Shown here one piece after another: positions 43,279 to 55,277 of a stretch of DNA of 56,907 nucleotides. The notes below the pieces were generated by a model that was not told the origin of the DNA, searched no databases, and saw nothing but the letters and a program-made list of their open reading frames with translations. The DNA comes from Mucidula mucida (Eukaryota > Basidiomycota > Agaricomycetes > Agaricales > Physalacriaceae). Position numbers and translations under genes: made by a program. The stretch lies in NCBI GenBank assembly GCA_015501055.1, contig JADNYV010000230.1, positions 1-56,907 on the forward strand, in the 5' to 3' direction. The stretch's first letter is position 1. Each line of letters starts with the position of its first letter.

Positions 43279-46200
43279 ATGCGCGCCATCGGGCCTATTG
43301 GAATTCTACTCCTTGCGCTGCTAACAGATGAAGTACGCGCTGTCAAAACCAACGATTTCAAAACCTGCGACAAGTCCGGATTCTGTCGACGTGGACGCGC
43401 TCTCTCTGCGCGCGCCAAGGAGGCGGGGTCCTCATGGCGGTCGCCGTACTCTGTCGACAGCTCGTCGATAGCCATATCTCCCGAGGAGGCTGCTGCGACG
43501 GCTCTGGTGAAATCCTCCCTCTACCCAGATATAAACTTTGAACTCGATGTGCGAGTGCACGACGATGGCGTAGTACGCGTCCGAATGGACGAGAAGGACG
43601 GTCTGCGGAAGCGCTACGACGAGGCGGCGTCTTGGGCGCTGGTCTCGGAGCCTGCAATCAGCAAGGACGTGCATTGGGTCGCGGGTAAGAAGGATCTGAA
43701 AGCGACATATGGCGATGTCAGCGTCGTTGTCGGCTATGCGCCGCTCACGGTAACGCTGCTGCGGAATGGCAAGCCGCAGATTGTCCTCAACGGTGAAGGT
43801 CTCCTGCACATGGAGCACTTCCGCACCCAGGCGGAGGAAATCAAGGCAGATGGCGAAGAAGCTCAGATTGTCGTAGAGGTCGAGAATCCACGAGCTTGGT
43901 TTGAGGGGGCAGAGGAGGATGCGTTGTGGGAGGAGAAATTCAATACTTGGACAGACTCCAAGCCAAAAGGTGAATTTACTCTAATACTATCCTGCTTTTG
44001 TTTAATCTTTGCAGGTCCCGAATCTTTCTCTATCGATATTACATTCCCCAATCACGGCACCGTATACGGTATTCCGCAGCACGCCACACGCCTCGCTCTC
44101 CCTTCCACCACCGGCGAAGAACCCACATTCACAGACCCATACCGTCTATATAACGCGGATGTCTTCGAATATCTTGCGTCCTCGACCATGTCGCTTTACG
44201 GCTCTATTCCTTTCATGCAGGCCCACTCTGCTGATTCCACGGTTGGAATTTTCAACGCCGTCGCGTCGGAAACCTGGATTGACCTCTTCCATCCCTCTGA
44301 AAAGTCGACCAGCACGCACTGGATATCCGAGTCAGGCATCATCGACATATTCCTTCTCCCCGGTCCCACTCCTGCAGATGTATTTGCCCAATACACACGG
44401 TTGACCGGTACCGCCGCGCTTCCAGCACAGTGGAGTCTGGGTTACCACCAGTGCCGTTGGAATTATGTTAGTTCGGACGACGTTCGCTCGGTGCAGAAGC
44501 GCTTCGACGAGGAGGACATGCCGGTCGACGTGTTTTGGCTTGATATCGAGTACGCGGACGAACATAAATATTTCATGTGGGACGAGAAATTGTTCCCAGA
44601 TCCTGTGGAGATGACGAACGACGTCGCGGCGTTGGGGCGGCATATGGTTGTCATTGTCGACCCGCATCTGAAGCGCTCGTCTAATTATCCCGTTTATCAA
44701 GAGGCATCGGAGCGGGAGCTTCTTGCCAAGCCGAAGAGCGGTGAGGGAGAGTATGAAGGCTGGTGCTGGTCTGGAAGCAGCTCGTGGATCGACTTTTTCA
44801 ATCCAGCGTCTTGGGACTGGTGGAAGGGCTTGTTCAAGTTTGACAGCAACGGGGAGGGCTGGTCGTGGACACAGAGTACTGACGCGATTCATATTTGGAA
44901 CGATATGAATGAGGTACGGGTTCCTTCAATGTTGTTAGGCTTGCACTGAGTCTTCGTAGCCTGCTATCTTCAATGGTCCCGAAATTTCGATGCCAAGGGA
45001 TAACATCCACTACGGTGGTTGGGAGCACCGCGACGTGCATAATATCAATGGAATGCTCTTCGTAAGTTCTTATTTTCTGTCGGCGCTTACGTCTGTTCAT
45101 CGTGGGTTTGGTAGCATAACCTTTCCTCTCAAGCCGTAAAGGAGCGTACGACTCCGAATAAACGGCCATTTGTCCTTACGCGGTCGTTCTATGCTGGCTC
45201 TCAGCGTTTCGGTGCGATGTGGACTGGCGACAACTTGGGTACATGGGACCACATGACCGTCGGGCTACAGATGGTCCTGGCAAACGGTATCTCAGGGATG
45301 ACATTTTCTGGGTGTAAGTGATTGAAATTATCCTTACTGTTATGCTCACTATCTGTCCTTCAGCCGACGTGGGTGGTTTCTTTGGTAACCCAGAACCGGA
45401 TATGCTCGTGCGCTGGTATCAGCTCGGCGCTTTCAACCCCTTCTTCAGGGCGCATGCGCACATTGACACGAAGAGGCGTGAGCCGTACCTGTTGGACGAG
45501 CCTTACAAGGGTATGCTCAAGGATGTCCTGCGCCTCAGATATACGATGATGCCGTTGTGGTATACGACCTTCTGGGAGGCTTCAAGGACCGGGATGCCTA
45601 TTCTCAGGTTTGCTGACACATCCTTAATATCTTCCGAGGCTGACTCGTCTCATTAGACCTCAATACGTTATGTTCCCCAAAGATACTGCCGGGTTCGCAA
45701 TGGACGATCAGTTCTACGTGGGCTCGACGCTCCTTGTGAAGCCAGTCACGCAAAAGGATGCTACGGAGACGATGGTCTACCTTGCCGAAGACCAAGTCTA
45801 TTACAATTACTTCACGAACCAGCCGTACTATGGGTCGTCGAAAGGAAAGACCTTCACTATTTCAGTGGAATTGTCAACGGTCCCTATTCACATTCGTGGT
45901 GGCAGCATCCTTCCACTGCGCGAACGCCCGAGACGATCAGCACCTCTCATGGCGTACGATCCGTTCACGTTGCGCGTTGCACTTGACAAAAGCGGTTACT
46001 CTGCGTCGGGCGAGCTCTACCTCGATGATGGGGAGGGGTACAGCTACGAGCAAGGCGACTACGTCTGGCGCAAGTTCACTGCTGAGAAGCACGGGAAGAA
46101 GGGGTTGAAGCTGAGCAGCACCGCGCTGGGGAACTCAAGTGGAGGTGCGTACGAGAAGGAGTTAGAGGGGCGCGGGGTGAGAGTGGAGAAGGTGGTTGTG

Positions 46201-46362
46201 TTGGGCTTAGGTGTGAAGCCTAAATCTGTGAGGGTTGAAGGTGAGACTGAGGAGTTGGTGTGGAACTTTGAGGCAGGAAAGGGTAAGGAGCCAGGTGTAC
46301 TGACTATCAAGGATCCCAGGGTGTTGATTACAAAGGACTGGCAGATTGTGGTCGAGGCTTAG
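43279..46362 (+). CDS. Glucosidase II alpha subunit (GH31 alpha-glucosidase)
   Basis: Six exons (43279-43969, 44015-44913, 44960-45061, 45115-45313, 45364-45607, 45657-46362) encode 946 residues, the usual length for this enzyme. A signal peptide ([21 protein letters not shown]) directs it to the ER, where glucosidase II removes the two inner alpha-1,3-linked glucoses from N-glycans during folding control, together with a beta subunit. Domains are an N-terminal beta-sandwich, then the GH31 barrel with [27 protein letters not shown], the nucleophile in IWNDMNE (Asp527) and the acid/base in WTGDN (Asp603). [17 protein letters not shown] sequence and a C-terminal beta domain follow. Numbering is from my exon model. 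No breaks seen. It is the clearest housekeeping gene in the window and is single copy here. A lysosomal-type or secreted GH31 is less likely given VYGIPQHA and the [12 protein letters not shown] region. Confidence 0.95.
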
Positions 46363-46566
46363 AAAATGTACATGGTATCATTGCAATATTTATTTCTTCC
46401 TCTCATCTGCTTCGTGTGATGCTACTTGGCGCCAGCACTTTCTATGAGCGGTGAGTGATTGCCCATCACACGCAGCCTTTGCTGATAATCGAATAGTGTA
46501 ATTTGATGGTAGGTCAGCCAATACGAGGAATTTTTAAGTGGCGGTCGTGGATGGATAAACTCGGTT
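46363..46566. other. Spacer after the GH31 gene
   Basis: Two hundred bases of 3' flank; no feature recognised. Homology to the deaminase blocks begins just after it. Confidence 0.35.
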
Positions 46567-48568
46567 GTGGGTAAAGTTAAAGCCCTTTGTTCAATGTCTC
46601 TTAACGACCGACAACTCTCATTGTTCTTTCAAAGGGATCATAATGCGCTCTGTGTCAGGATCAGGGCCAGCCAAAGGACAATGGACAATGACCGGCGATA
46701 TTGGTTCCCTTATCCGTCGATGGTCGTCTCGAGCCAATTACCACTTATCCTTTCACCACCATGCTCGACTCTCTGCGCTTGGATATTGCGAACCTAACGT
46801 CCCTGTTGGCGGTCTTGGAGCACTACCGCCAGGATGGAATCGACGTTACGCCTTACATGCCACCGCGCCATTCAAGGCAGAGAAAGCAGGCTTCGTGCGC
46901 TCGCTAGCAAAATCTCTGTACACGTCGGACAAGGCAGTTGCTGTTACGGGTGGCCTAGCAGTGCTAATCATTTGGAGCTGGTGATTGCTGTCGAGGAAGA
47001 CCATTACGATAGTAGTGGTACGTTGTCCCAAGACTCGAACGAATTTCTTTCATTGAACGCGACATTCTAGCATCTACTTGGTCCGACTCTGGTTCGTCAA
47101 TTCATCTGCCTAATGTTGATGCGACTGACTCGTTCGTGTAGAAGTTACTCTTGTTGGAACACCAGACTCTATACCTAAATCATTTCTGAAGGACTCGTTG
47201 TACGTTCCTGTCTACCTGCATCTTCCAAGCTCAACAGCTCCCAGATCTGATTACGACGCCATCTCGGAATACATTCGAAAACACCTTTCGCCGGAAAGAA
47301 TGTCGCAACGCGACGCGCGCCCCGACATTCTCAAAGGACGCGCGACCGAAGTGCGGCAGAAGATCACTGCCTCGGATCGCATTTTCCCAGATCACACAAG
47401 TGGCTTTCGGGAGATATTCTGCGCTTGGATGGGCTCCGACAGTTCGAAAGACTACACTCTGCTGCCCAAGGAAGGCGTCCTTTGGCCAGTCAAGACTCCT
47501 TTGGGGAAATTCATAGCACAAATCGTTGTGGGGTCTGGGATAAAAAGGCGAACACAGTGTCAATTACGAACGCCAATATACCGCGGTGGATTAATGGTCT
47601 TGGATTCCTTTTGGGTTACGCTTATTTCGCGTTTGGGAGCCGGACTCGAAGCCGAGTGAATTGTTCTTTCTTGTGGATGCGATACATACCTTTAAGAGGT
47701 TCTTCGAGTATGAGAAGATGCAGCCCGTGTTTAACAAATCGTCGTTGGCTGTGCAGTTGAAGACGTGTCATCGGAGCGCGCATTCTATAGGTTCGTTCAC
47801 AGCTTTTATTCTAATCTTGACTAACTAACGCGTCGAGCAGCGCCTCATGATGATGCAGCGAATGAGTATTACCCACTTCCAACTTGTATGCAGCGTCTAG
47901 TCGTGAACTACCTCTCGGATATCGTCGACATCGCTCTCCATGCGAAGCTACTCCATCTCCACCGTCATCATCATCATACTTCGCTTCCGCCATCAATAGA
48001 CATCAACGATATGACCGTCGACGTCGTGTATCTCAACACTGTTGACCGCTATCACGCCCTTCATACACCTCTCTTTCGAAAATTATTTCAATGTACATCG
48101 ACGATGTCGACGAATCAGAACCTTGGTCGCCGTACTGAAAGAGCGTCGCGTCTCCGCTGCGATACATCCAGAGGCGGCGATCATGTGTATGAAACGGCGT
48201 ATTGTCAATCAGGAGGAGAGTTTGCAAATCAATTTGATAGTCGGTCCGGCGACGTAAGTCCTCTTCCTTCTCCCTCACCGTCTCGTTCTGACTGGACATA
48301 GCTCATATCCCGTGTCATGCACACGCCGCACATTGGCTCGAGTCGGAAGATGTGTTATTGCTGCGCCATTGTCGAGGCGTGGACGAAGCAGGAGGCCGGA
48401 CTACGCGTGGAGAAGATGGATCCACAGAGGTGTCATGGGCGCATTGTCCCTTGGTTACCGCCGAGGTGGGGGCTAGAGGTGGGGAGGATGGAGGCGCTGA
48501 AGGCGGATTTGTGCGAGACGTTGAGGATTTTGGTGAGAGGGCTTAGACGCGATGTGATTCGTGGTTGA
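46567..48568 (+). pseudogene. OTT_1508-like deaminase-family gene, copy 3 (plus strand)
   Basis: Inverted relative to copies 1 and 2 and longer at its front: SLRLDIANLTSLLAVLEHY, then SLYTSDKAVAVTGGLAVLII. The next exon (from about 47195) has YVPVYLHLPSS, YIRKHLSPERMSQRDARP and FREIFCAWMGSDSSKDYTLL. One base is missing in a G run at 47529 and another near 47635, moving the frame. The exon from 47840 keeps LVVNYLSDIVDIALHAKLL and the HPE motif (48164-48172), with further single-base losses on both sides. The final exon has PHIGSSRKMCYCC (Cys codons at 48353-48364) and a shortened C-terminus. The HPE and CxxC zinc ligands are all present, but no continuous product can be made. Confidence 0.6.
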
Positions 48569-49342
48569 CGTGTGTCAGACTAGTAGATATATTTATTGTA
48601 ATGCTCCCCTCTTATAGACCAATGCCATCAGAACAGAGTGAGTGGATGATCAATGTTGAATGTTGGCCTCTGAGTGACCGGGAGGGCGCACCTGGACAGC
48701 GAGAAGGGCGGATGCGACCGGAGAAGGCTTTTAATGGCGGTGTCCGTCGAGTCTAAGTCGTTCTGTTAATCTAATTAGACTGAATTTACCAGTGTTAGTA
48801 TTGGGAGCCGGATCGGCCGGACCGTTCGCAGGACCTTAGCCTTTTACTCTCAGACTACTTACCATGTTTGACAGTGTCCAAACTCCATCCTGTGGATCGC
48901 TAAGTCATGGCCTACGGCAGCGCTGGTCTTCTTGATGGCCTGGAGCCCACCGGACGCAGAAAAATGGACTTGCCAGCCTCGAAAATACTGTACAGGCTGA
49001 AGCCCAGCAATGTTGTGTTTTAGAAACGACGAATGAGAAGATTGGCTAATTGGTGCGTTCGACTTCATTGCTCAGTTATGGGCAACTCGCTTATGTCTCT
49101 GTAGGCTCTCGACATAGCTCGCCATCCATGGATGCAGTTTCGGAGGGTCATTCGGCGCCGATATGAGCGAGATCCATGACGCCCTACAATCCTCCGACAA
49201 CAGCGCCTCGCGGCGGATGGTCCGCAAAAAGCTCAGAAAACACACTCCATTCATCGCAATTTCTATGGGTTACACGTTGGCCCAGTCAATCCAAAGCGTC
49301 CAGGCATAAATCGACCGCTATACCGCTCCAGACGCGCTTATT
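48569..49342. other. Mosaic of repeat scraps
   Basis: 48590-48690 matches the HMG upstream region (AACAGAGTGAGTGGATGATCA, as at 53155-53175 but separate from any HMG gene). 48855-48910 matches the spacer between deaminase and DUF6535 in inverted form. The region 49040-49340 is unrecognised. No supported gene. Confidence 0.45.
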
Positions 49343-50045
49343 TTGTGGTTAGGAAGCCGAACTCGAAGCCGAGAGGATTGCTATTTCTCGTGGATGCGAT
49401 ACATACCTTCTCAAGAGATGAGAAGATTGCATCCTGTGTTTAAAAAATCGTCGTTGACTGTGACGTTCAAGACGTATCAAGGGCGCGCATCTATTATAGG
49501 TTCGTTGTTTAGCTTTCATTCCTAAGTTGAAATGACTAACGCGTCAAGCAGCGCCTCATGATGGTGCAGCGAGTAAGTAGTACCCAATCCCAACTTGCAT
49601 GCAGCGTCTCGTCGTGAACTATCTGTCGGAGGTCGTCAATGTCGCTTTCCAGGCAGCAACTCTGCGTCCGGCTCCGCCGCCTCCTCAACTTCTGGTGGCG
49701 GGCCGGAGTCATCTTTTGTCGCGCACAACGCAACAGGGACAATGTATACTCCTACGATGCGTCATAATGGCGGATTTACGGATAAAATTTATCTGTGTAG
49801 CCTCTTTTCTTCTCTGGGATTTTGTCAGTAACTGATGTGTGGCGCCAGGACCCGAATAATTCTTGGACCTTCTCCGTACGGACAGCAGCCTCAGACGCAA
49901 CAAGGATACTCCTCGTACTCGCCTGTATCGTATAATCCGTCTGTGACGCCAGAGCCAAATTGGCCTTACTCAATGTCGATGTTGGTTTAGAATACGGGGC
50001 AGTCGTCATCGACTGCGCAAAGAGGAGGGGCCAAGATTTGAGGGT
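49343..50045 (+). pseudogene. Chimera: deaminase exon piece joined to 3' half of the TM-protein gene
   Basis: 49355-49640 is a fourth copy of the middle of the deaminase gene (the LVDAIHTFK exon in shifted frame, an intron, then QRLVVNYLSEVVNVAFQA). At about 49655 it changes without a gap into the Ser/Ala stalk of the TM gene at 37640 (GSNSASGSAAS) but skips the membrane helix. It resumes at GGGPESSFVAHNATGT and runs on through the cytosolic tail, the last intron and 3' flank to about 50045. The tail is broken (TAG near 49988). A rearranged pseudogene. Confidence 0.65.
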
Positions 50046-50295
50046 GGTTACGCGCTTTACTTGTTGTTTCACTGAACAATCATGGTATTTCATTTGCTCA
50101 CGATTCATTGCGGTCCTCAAAAGCATGAAGGTGGCAGTGATGACATGATGGCCCAAACAAAATGAAGAGCCCGAATAGGATTGCCGAACAATTGTGTATC
50201 TCGCTTCTCACGTTTTGACCACAACCACATACTGCCCAGCTGTGACCCATCCACAGCTCCTCCTCCTTTGCATCTGACTTCGATTAACACCGGGC

Positions 50296-52000
50296 ATGTC
50301 TCTGCCTTTACACGGAGAGTATTTCGTGTTTGAACTTGATCCTGTTACCAGCATCGCTACCTTCGAGGATCCAATAGCCACAAAACTTGAAGCATGCGAG
50401 GACATGAAAAACAAGCATTATCTTGCATGCATACCCCAAGTCAGTCGTTCCTATAGTTGTTCAATCTCTTTGCTCACTATCAGTGAAGTGCCAAGGTGGC
50501 ATCCGGCCGTGGACTATCCATGCGCGCTGGACATCATGCTGGTCTCAACTCGTGGACTGGTCGCGGGCCCGGCGGACGGCATGCTACCTGAAATGTCCTG
50601 TCCTATTCTTCCCAATTCATCTCCTCATCCTCTCAAACGCGAAGCGGTGCATTGCACTCCCTCGCTGCCATCGCCAAATTGTTTTCATCCTACCCTTGCG
50701 CGGACGACTGTCCGTATCCAGTACGAGTCGCAGGATACGCGCGACCATGGTGAATATCAGCTCGTTCCTCAGGACGAGGCTGTACACCTTCTTGACCTTC
50801 ACGAGCATAATGCTGAGTGGCGTCAAGAAATCGACGCCGCATATCAGGAGGTCCACGAAGCGGAACATGACACAAGGTCATCACGGTCTTCGTACAATGC
50901 GAATAGGAGCTCTACTTCCCTTGCTTCGGCATCTTCTCTGCAGGTACCACTGTCGTTTGATGAGTGGCTTGACGAGACACCCGTCGTTAAGTTTTCCTTC
51001 AATCTCGAGAAAATATCTGCCCAAGGCATCAGCAACCCATGGGAGTATCAGGAAGAGCACGATGTGTATACGAAGTATGTTCTCTTCAGCTTCGTGACTG
51101 AATTCTTTTGTTGAGCATGTTTTTTAGGGTGTTAACCGAAGCTAAACGACGGGTACACCAGAAGATGCAAGAAACTAGGAGCTCGATGATGAGCTCTTTC
51201 CTACACCGCACTTTGCACCGGATCCCGAATCCCTCGACCAGCCTGGTCCCACAGGAGATAGTGCCCCAGCGTCGCCACATACGAGATTTCACGGCAATGG
51301 GCGGGCGGCAGCGAGCGATTGGTCGTCGGAGTATGAGGAACCTGCAGGATCAGTTAGTTGTCTTGGATTCGTTGGTGTCACCTACCCAGGCTGCCTCCAA
51401 CACCGGTGTACCTGCCTCTGTCATCGATCCCCGAGAGCGTCTCAAGGCAGCTCTAGACCTGGAACCACACAAGGTCTCCAACGCCCCTCTTACCCAGATG
51501 CTCGACCCGAAGAGTATATTACATGGGAGAGGGAGATCAATATCAAGTTGGACCAAATGTTCACGGAGACTCATGCAAAGAAGCAGAATGAAGAGGCTGC
51601 AGACGACGCGATCGTGAAGCATCTTCAAATGCTCTGTCTTCCAAAATGCCGTCCCTAAGCATATGGAAGCTTTGGCCGCGGTATTTCAACGAAGAGGGAG
51701 TCTATGTTGGCATTGTTGAAACCCGAATGATTTCAAATGATGCGCCAACTGGTATGTGTATCCTCGGCTATATCCATACAATCCTATTTTCAAGCTACAG
51801 GTTTCCAAAAAGTCGGTAAATGTAGTCGGGTAAGTGTAGTCCTTAGATTCTTAAAGAAGCTCGGTATGTTCTTTGGGTGTCGCTCTTTGGCTACCGCCAG
51901 TGCCGAGGCCGACGTTCTTCATTCTCCCAGTCCGCCCCGAAGCGCGCGCAGTGGCTCGCTCTTTGAAAGGCTTCGACGTAAGGTCTTCGGTAAACTCTAG
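50296..52000 (+). pseudogene. Family U, copy 2, decayed
   Basis: Starts MSLPLHGEYFVFELDP, parallel to the intact copy at 39881. The second exon is partly preserved (YPCALDIMLVSTRGLV, FHPTLARTTVRIQYESQD, KFSFNLEKISAQGISNPW) but enters out of frame after the first intron. The third exon (from about 51125) has several shifts: VHQKMQETRSS, then IDPRERLKAALDLEPHKVS in another frame. The tail KKLGMFFGCRSLATASA...FERLRRKVFGKL ends at TAG about 52000. It is a complete-length but non-functional duplicate. Confidence 0.7.
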
Positions 52001-52240
52001 CACGATCTTGCCGACTGCATATCAGTAACTATTTCTTGCGCACGCTATCGTCGACTCTGAATTCTTATTTTCCTGTATGACTTGACTAGTACCACTCCAA
52101 TATTGCGCTTCCTATCATAGCTACTACTTTCTGGGTTCTAATGAGCATTGTTTTCGCGCTACATCCTTACGGCTGCCTTTTCTTGAACGCGCAGTGTACA
52201 CTTACGATAGAGAGCAGTCAAGTTCTCAAGGGTTGTCCCC
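52001..52240. other. 3' flank of U copy 2 joined to HMG copy 2
   Basis: Resembles 41613-41870 up to about 52220; the sequence then passes into the 3' flank of the HMG copy 2 gene. Confidence 0.4.
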
Positions 52241-53072
52241 GATAATCAGTTCAGTCAGCTATAAGTCGAACGAGAATTGTTCACGTGCAATATGATGATC
52301 ATAGGCATAGAACTCATAAACAAGTGCGACATGGAGGAAAGTAGGAAGTAATATACTTACAGTATGAATGGGGCGTAAGCCAAGGAGTCCTTCTGTTATA
52401 GGAACATCTCTCCGTCCGTTTGCTTTGCCCATCGGCACTACCCACAGTTCCAGATCAGCATTCGAAAGGTTGAATGTGGGGCAGAAGGATGCCAAAGAAC
52501 TGGACATAACCAAGATTGTTGAACGTCTGCTATAAGTCAGGTTAGAATAAACTAGTCGTTGTCAATCCTAAGTCATGAAACGTACAGAAAGCTCGTGAGT
52601 GTACTGAGCGAGAGGCACCGCAGACGGCCAATACGTTCTGGGGCATCCATTTGCTGTGCAGATGGACCGGGCTGGGGTAGTGGCGTCGTTTCATAAGAAG
52701 CCGAATGGGTAAAGATCGTAGGGCTGCGAGTCGACCGTCGTCTCAATGGTTCTCGTCGTATCTTCAGGCTTGACCTCCTTTTTCTGCAGCCTAAATCTGT
52801 AGGCCGGGTATTTCTCCGCATGCTTCTCCTTTTCCACAGCGGCTAAAGCCTTTTAGTACTGCTTATCCTCATCAGACAAGGCGCGCCACGCCTCTCCAGC
52901 GCTTTTCGACACATTGCTCTGGAGGTTCTTTATGCCAGCGTAGATACGGGGCGTATTCCTGGTGGAAGAGGATGAAGGAGTTGGGCGGGCGGGGGATAGT
53001 AGTACTACTAGGGGCTGAGGAGCGAGTTCTGGTGCGACGGCTACGAGTAGAGGACGAGGCTGAGGGAGGCAT
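52241..53072 (-). pseudogene. HMG-box gene, copy 2, frameshift and nonsense
   Basis: Minus strand; ATG at 53072, MPPSASSSTRSRRTR, then RPPNSFILFHQEYAP. One extra base relative to copy 1 (within 52934-52958) shifts the frame; the rest of the box continues as IYAGIKNLQSNVSKSAGEAW, RALSDEDKQY, then a TAA (52855-52853) where copy 1 sequence predicts an open codon. KALAAVEKEKHAEKYPAYRF follows. The 3' exon (52513-52259) holds SSSLASFCPTFNLSNADLEL. It keeps the 67 bp deleted in copy 1, so it shows the former full HMG box, of the fungal mating/regulatory type. Dead copy. Confidence 0.72.
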
Positions 53073-53455
53073 GATGTGGCGGGGATGTTCTGAGAGCGGA
53101 GAGAGAAAGCGCACGGTATATTTATATTAGTAGCCCAAGAGCAAAGACACCAGAACAAAGTGAGTGGATGATCAAAAGCGCCCTCGTTGAATGTTGGCCT
53201 TGCACACGACAAAGTAAAGATTATCTAGGACCCCTGAGAGTGTACTCATAATTCGACAGACGAACCAGAGATATTGGTAGATCAAGGTTCTGTTTGAGCA
53301 AATAGATGATCGCGAGAAAAACGCTCGGCACTCGTCTCGTACAAAGTGCTCGGCTATGGAAAGGAACACTACTCCTACTTGCATGCATACAACAAGACAA
53401 TGTACAAAAAGCCAGTCAAATTTTACATGCTACGCGGGCTTGAGGACGTCCTGCA

Positions 53456-53866
53456 GTGACAATGCTTGCGAGTGTTCCGGTGCCCGACACCAGAGCGCGT
53501 CTCGTCGAATCGCCGTGCCGGACCGAAGTCGATCGCCTAAAGACAACTCGCCTTTTATTACCATGGTCAAATGTTCATTCGCTCTTCGAGAGCTACTGCT
53601 CGATGGCGTCCCAGTCCTCTAGCATGACCCACCCACTCTTTCCGCTAATGTCGGTGCGTCAAAACATGGTCAACCTGCTGCGTCTAGTAACATCTAACCC
53701 GCACGCTCAGCGGCGTTCCAAAACACCAAGCTTGCATCGCCCATCGGGTAGCATGATTGGCGCGTCATATGTATGTTCAACTGTCCATATGAAACCATTG
53801 GCAGTAGGTTATCTCACAGACGAGTTACACCTTTCTCGGCGACCTCCGAGCATCTGCGGCCTCTAG
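53456..53866 (+). pseudogene. Relic Z, copy 3
   Basis: Frame with ESYCSMASQSSSMTH, RQNMVNLLRLVTSNPHAQ and AVGYLTDELHLSRRPPS; the longest open version of this relic. No known domain; coding status uncertain. Confidence 0.3.
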
Positions 53867-54275
53867 CCTAAGAGGCGCTCGCTCACGGACATCTCCATGT
53901 TCAGATGTCCTTCCGTCATATTCGACCATCGACTATTTCAGCATTCTGGACTCCCAGCTCAAGTGCTTGTGTAGGTTTGTAACTTCTGAGGAAAATTTTC
54001 TTTTGTGACTGACAGCCCATCTAGTTATTTTCCTCCCATCTGTTACTGCACGACGCGTTCATCTTCTAGTACACCTAGTCCTCCAATGTTGCGAACTGAG
54101 AAACTGTTCCGCTCTACCCAGTACTGCGAGAGGAGGTGACTGTGTAACGCGTCAATAACAAGTCGTCTCTCGTCGAAGCGACAGTCCTGTTTTCTATACG
54201 TTATCATTTTGTGTTTTCTCACGGATGTATACAGTCATCATGGGAAAATCGCGTTGATGCCATCTTTTCCTATTT

Positions 54276-54580
54276 GTGGCGAACGAGATCTTCTCCTCTG
54301 TCGCTACCTCGGATGAGCTTCTTCCTTTTTGCGACGAGCTGTCGCTAGGACGTAAGCGATGGGCTTACCACCTTGTCGACATCACTTTGTTGTCTCAACG
54401 GAGACCTCTTTCACAATTCATCGCTTTTGCTGACGGGATCTTTGTCTATCGCTTCCTCTCGAAACGGCTAGGCAGACTGTCACTACTGAAAGCGTGGAGT
54501 GTGTGGCCGCAACACACCATGTATATGTTCGCTATCGTACGGCAACTGATTGCAGCTCTACGCCTGGAATATGGGTAGTT
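54276..54580 (+). pseudogene. Relic Y, copy 3
   Basis: IFSSVATSDELLPFCDEL and RKRWAYHLVDITLLSQRRPLS are shared with 17327-17150. The frame then continues differently to a stop at 54580. No ATG at its front (GTG), no domain. Confidence 0.3.
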
Positions 54581-55277
54581 ATCTGTCACCTGTGGCTCCC
54601 CCGCTTCGTGCTGATTGGAGTGAACAACTCCGGGCCTTGCCAAGTGTGGAGACCCACATGTCGTGCACACATTTATGTTTGGAAAATGCTGAGATACGAT
54701 TGAGTAGTCTCCTCTTTTGCGGGGGTTCGCAGCCTGAGTGAGGGCATACACAAGGACTGCCTCTGTTGATGCCATAGAGCTGGGAGGACGGTGTTCTCAA
54801 TTAGGAATGGTGGTCGAAAGTCTGGAAGGTACGAATCCCCTACAAGGGCATCACAGAAAACAAGGTTGATCTTCGTACAGGTTGAAGAACAACAAACACC
54901 TTCTACATATGTGCGCTTGAAAGTTGTTTGACTGATTTATTTTCGCTGTTCGGGCTGTTGCTTTTGATGGGGCGGTAGCACGATTGAATGTCCTGTGCTT
55001 GAAATTGAGTTGCTTAGGGAGGAAGGTACGTGGTTCAAACACAATAACTCGCACGAAGAATAGTGCTGATCAGAACAACATCATCAGTTCCACCTCTCAA
55101 CGGCTTGTACTCGCTTGGCCAGTGGCCGATCTTTTGCGACCTTCATCCCAGAACTGTACAAGTGCGCTGGTATTCCCTTCGTCCCGCTATGGATAGGCCT
55201 TGTATGCAGCGAACAAGGGTGAGGTGACCTTGGGGGTTTATAAATGACGAGCGCTCTGCAGAAATGGCAATAACACC
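54581..55277. other. Spacer of block R upstream of family X copy 3
   Basis: Inverted counterpart of about 16390-17040. No gene supported. Confidence 0.35.

Noticed and set aside
44009..44404. Alternative plus-strand frame inside the GH31 gene
   Set aside because: Overlaps exon 2 of glucosidase II in another frame; the GH31 frame carries all family motifs.
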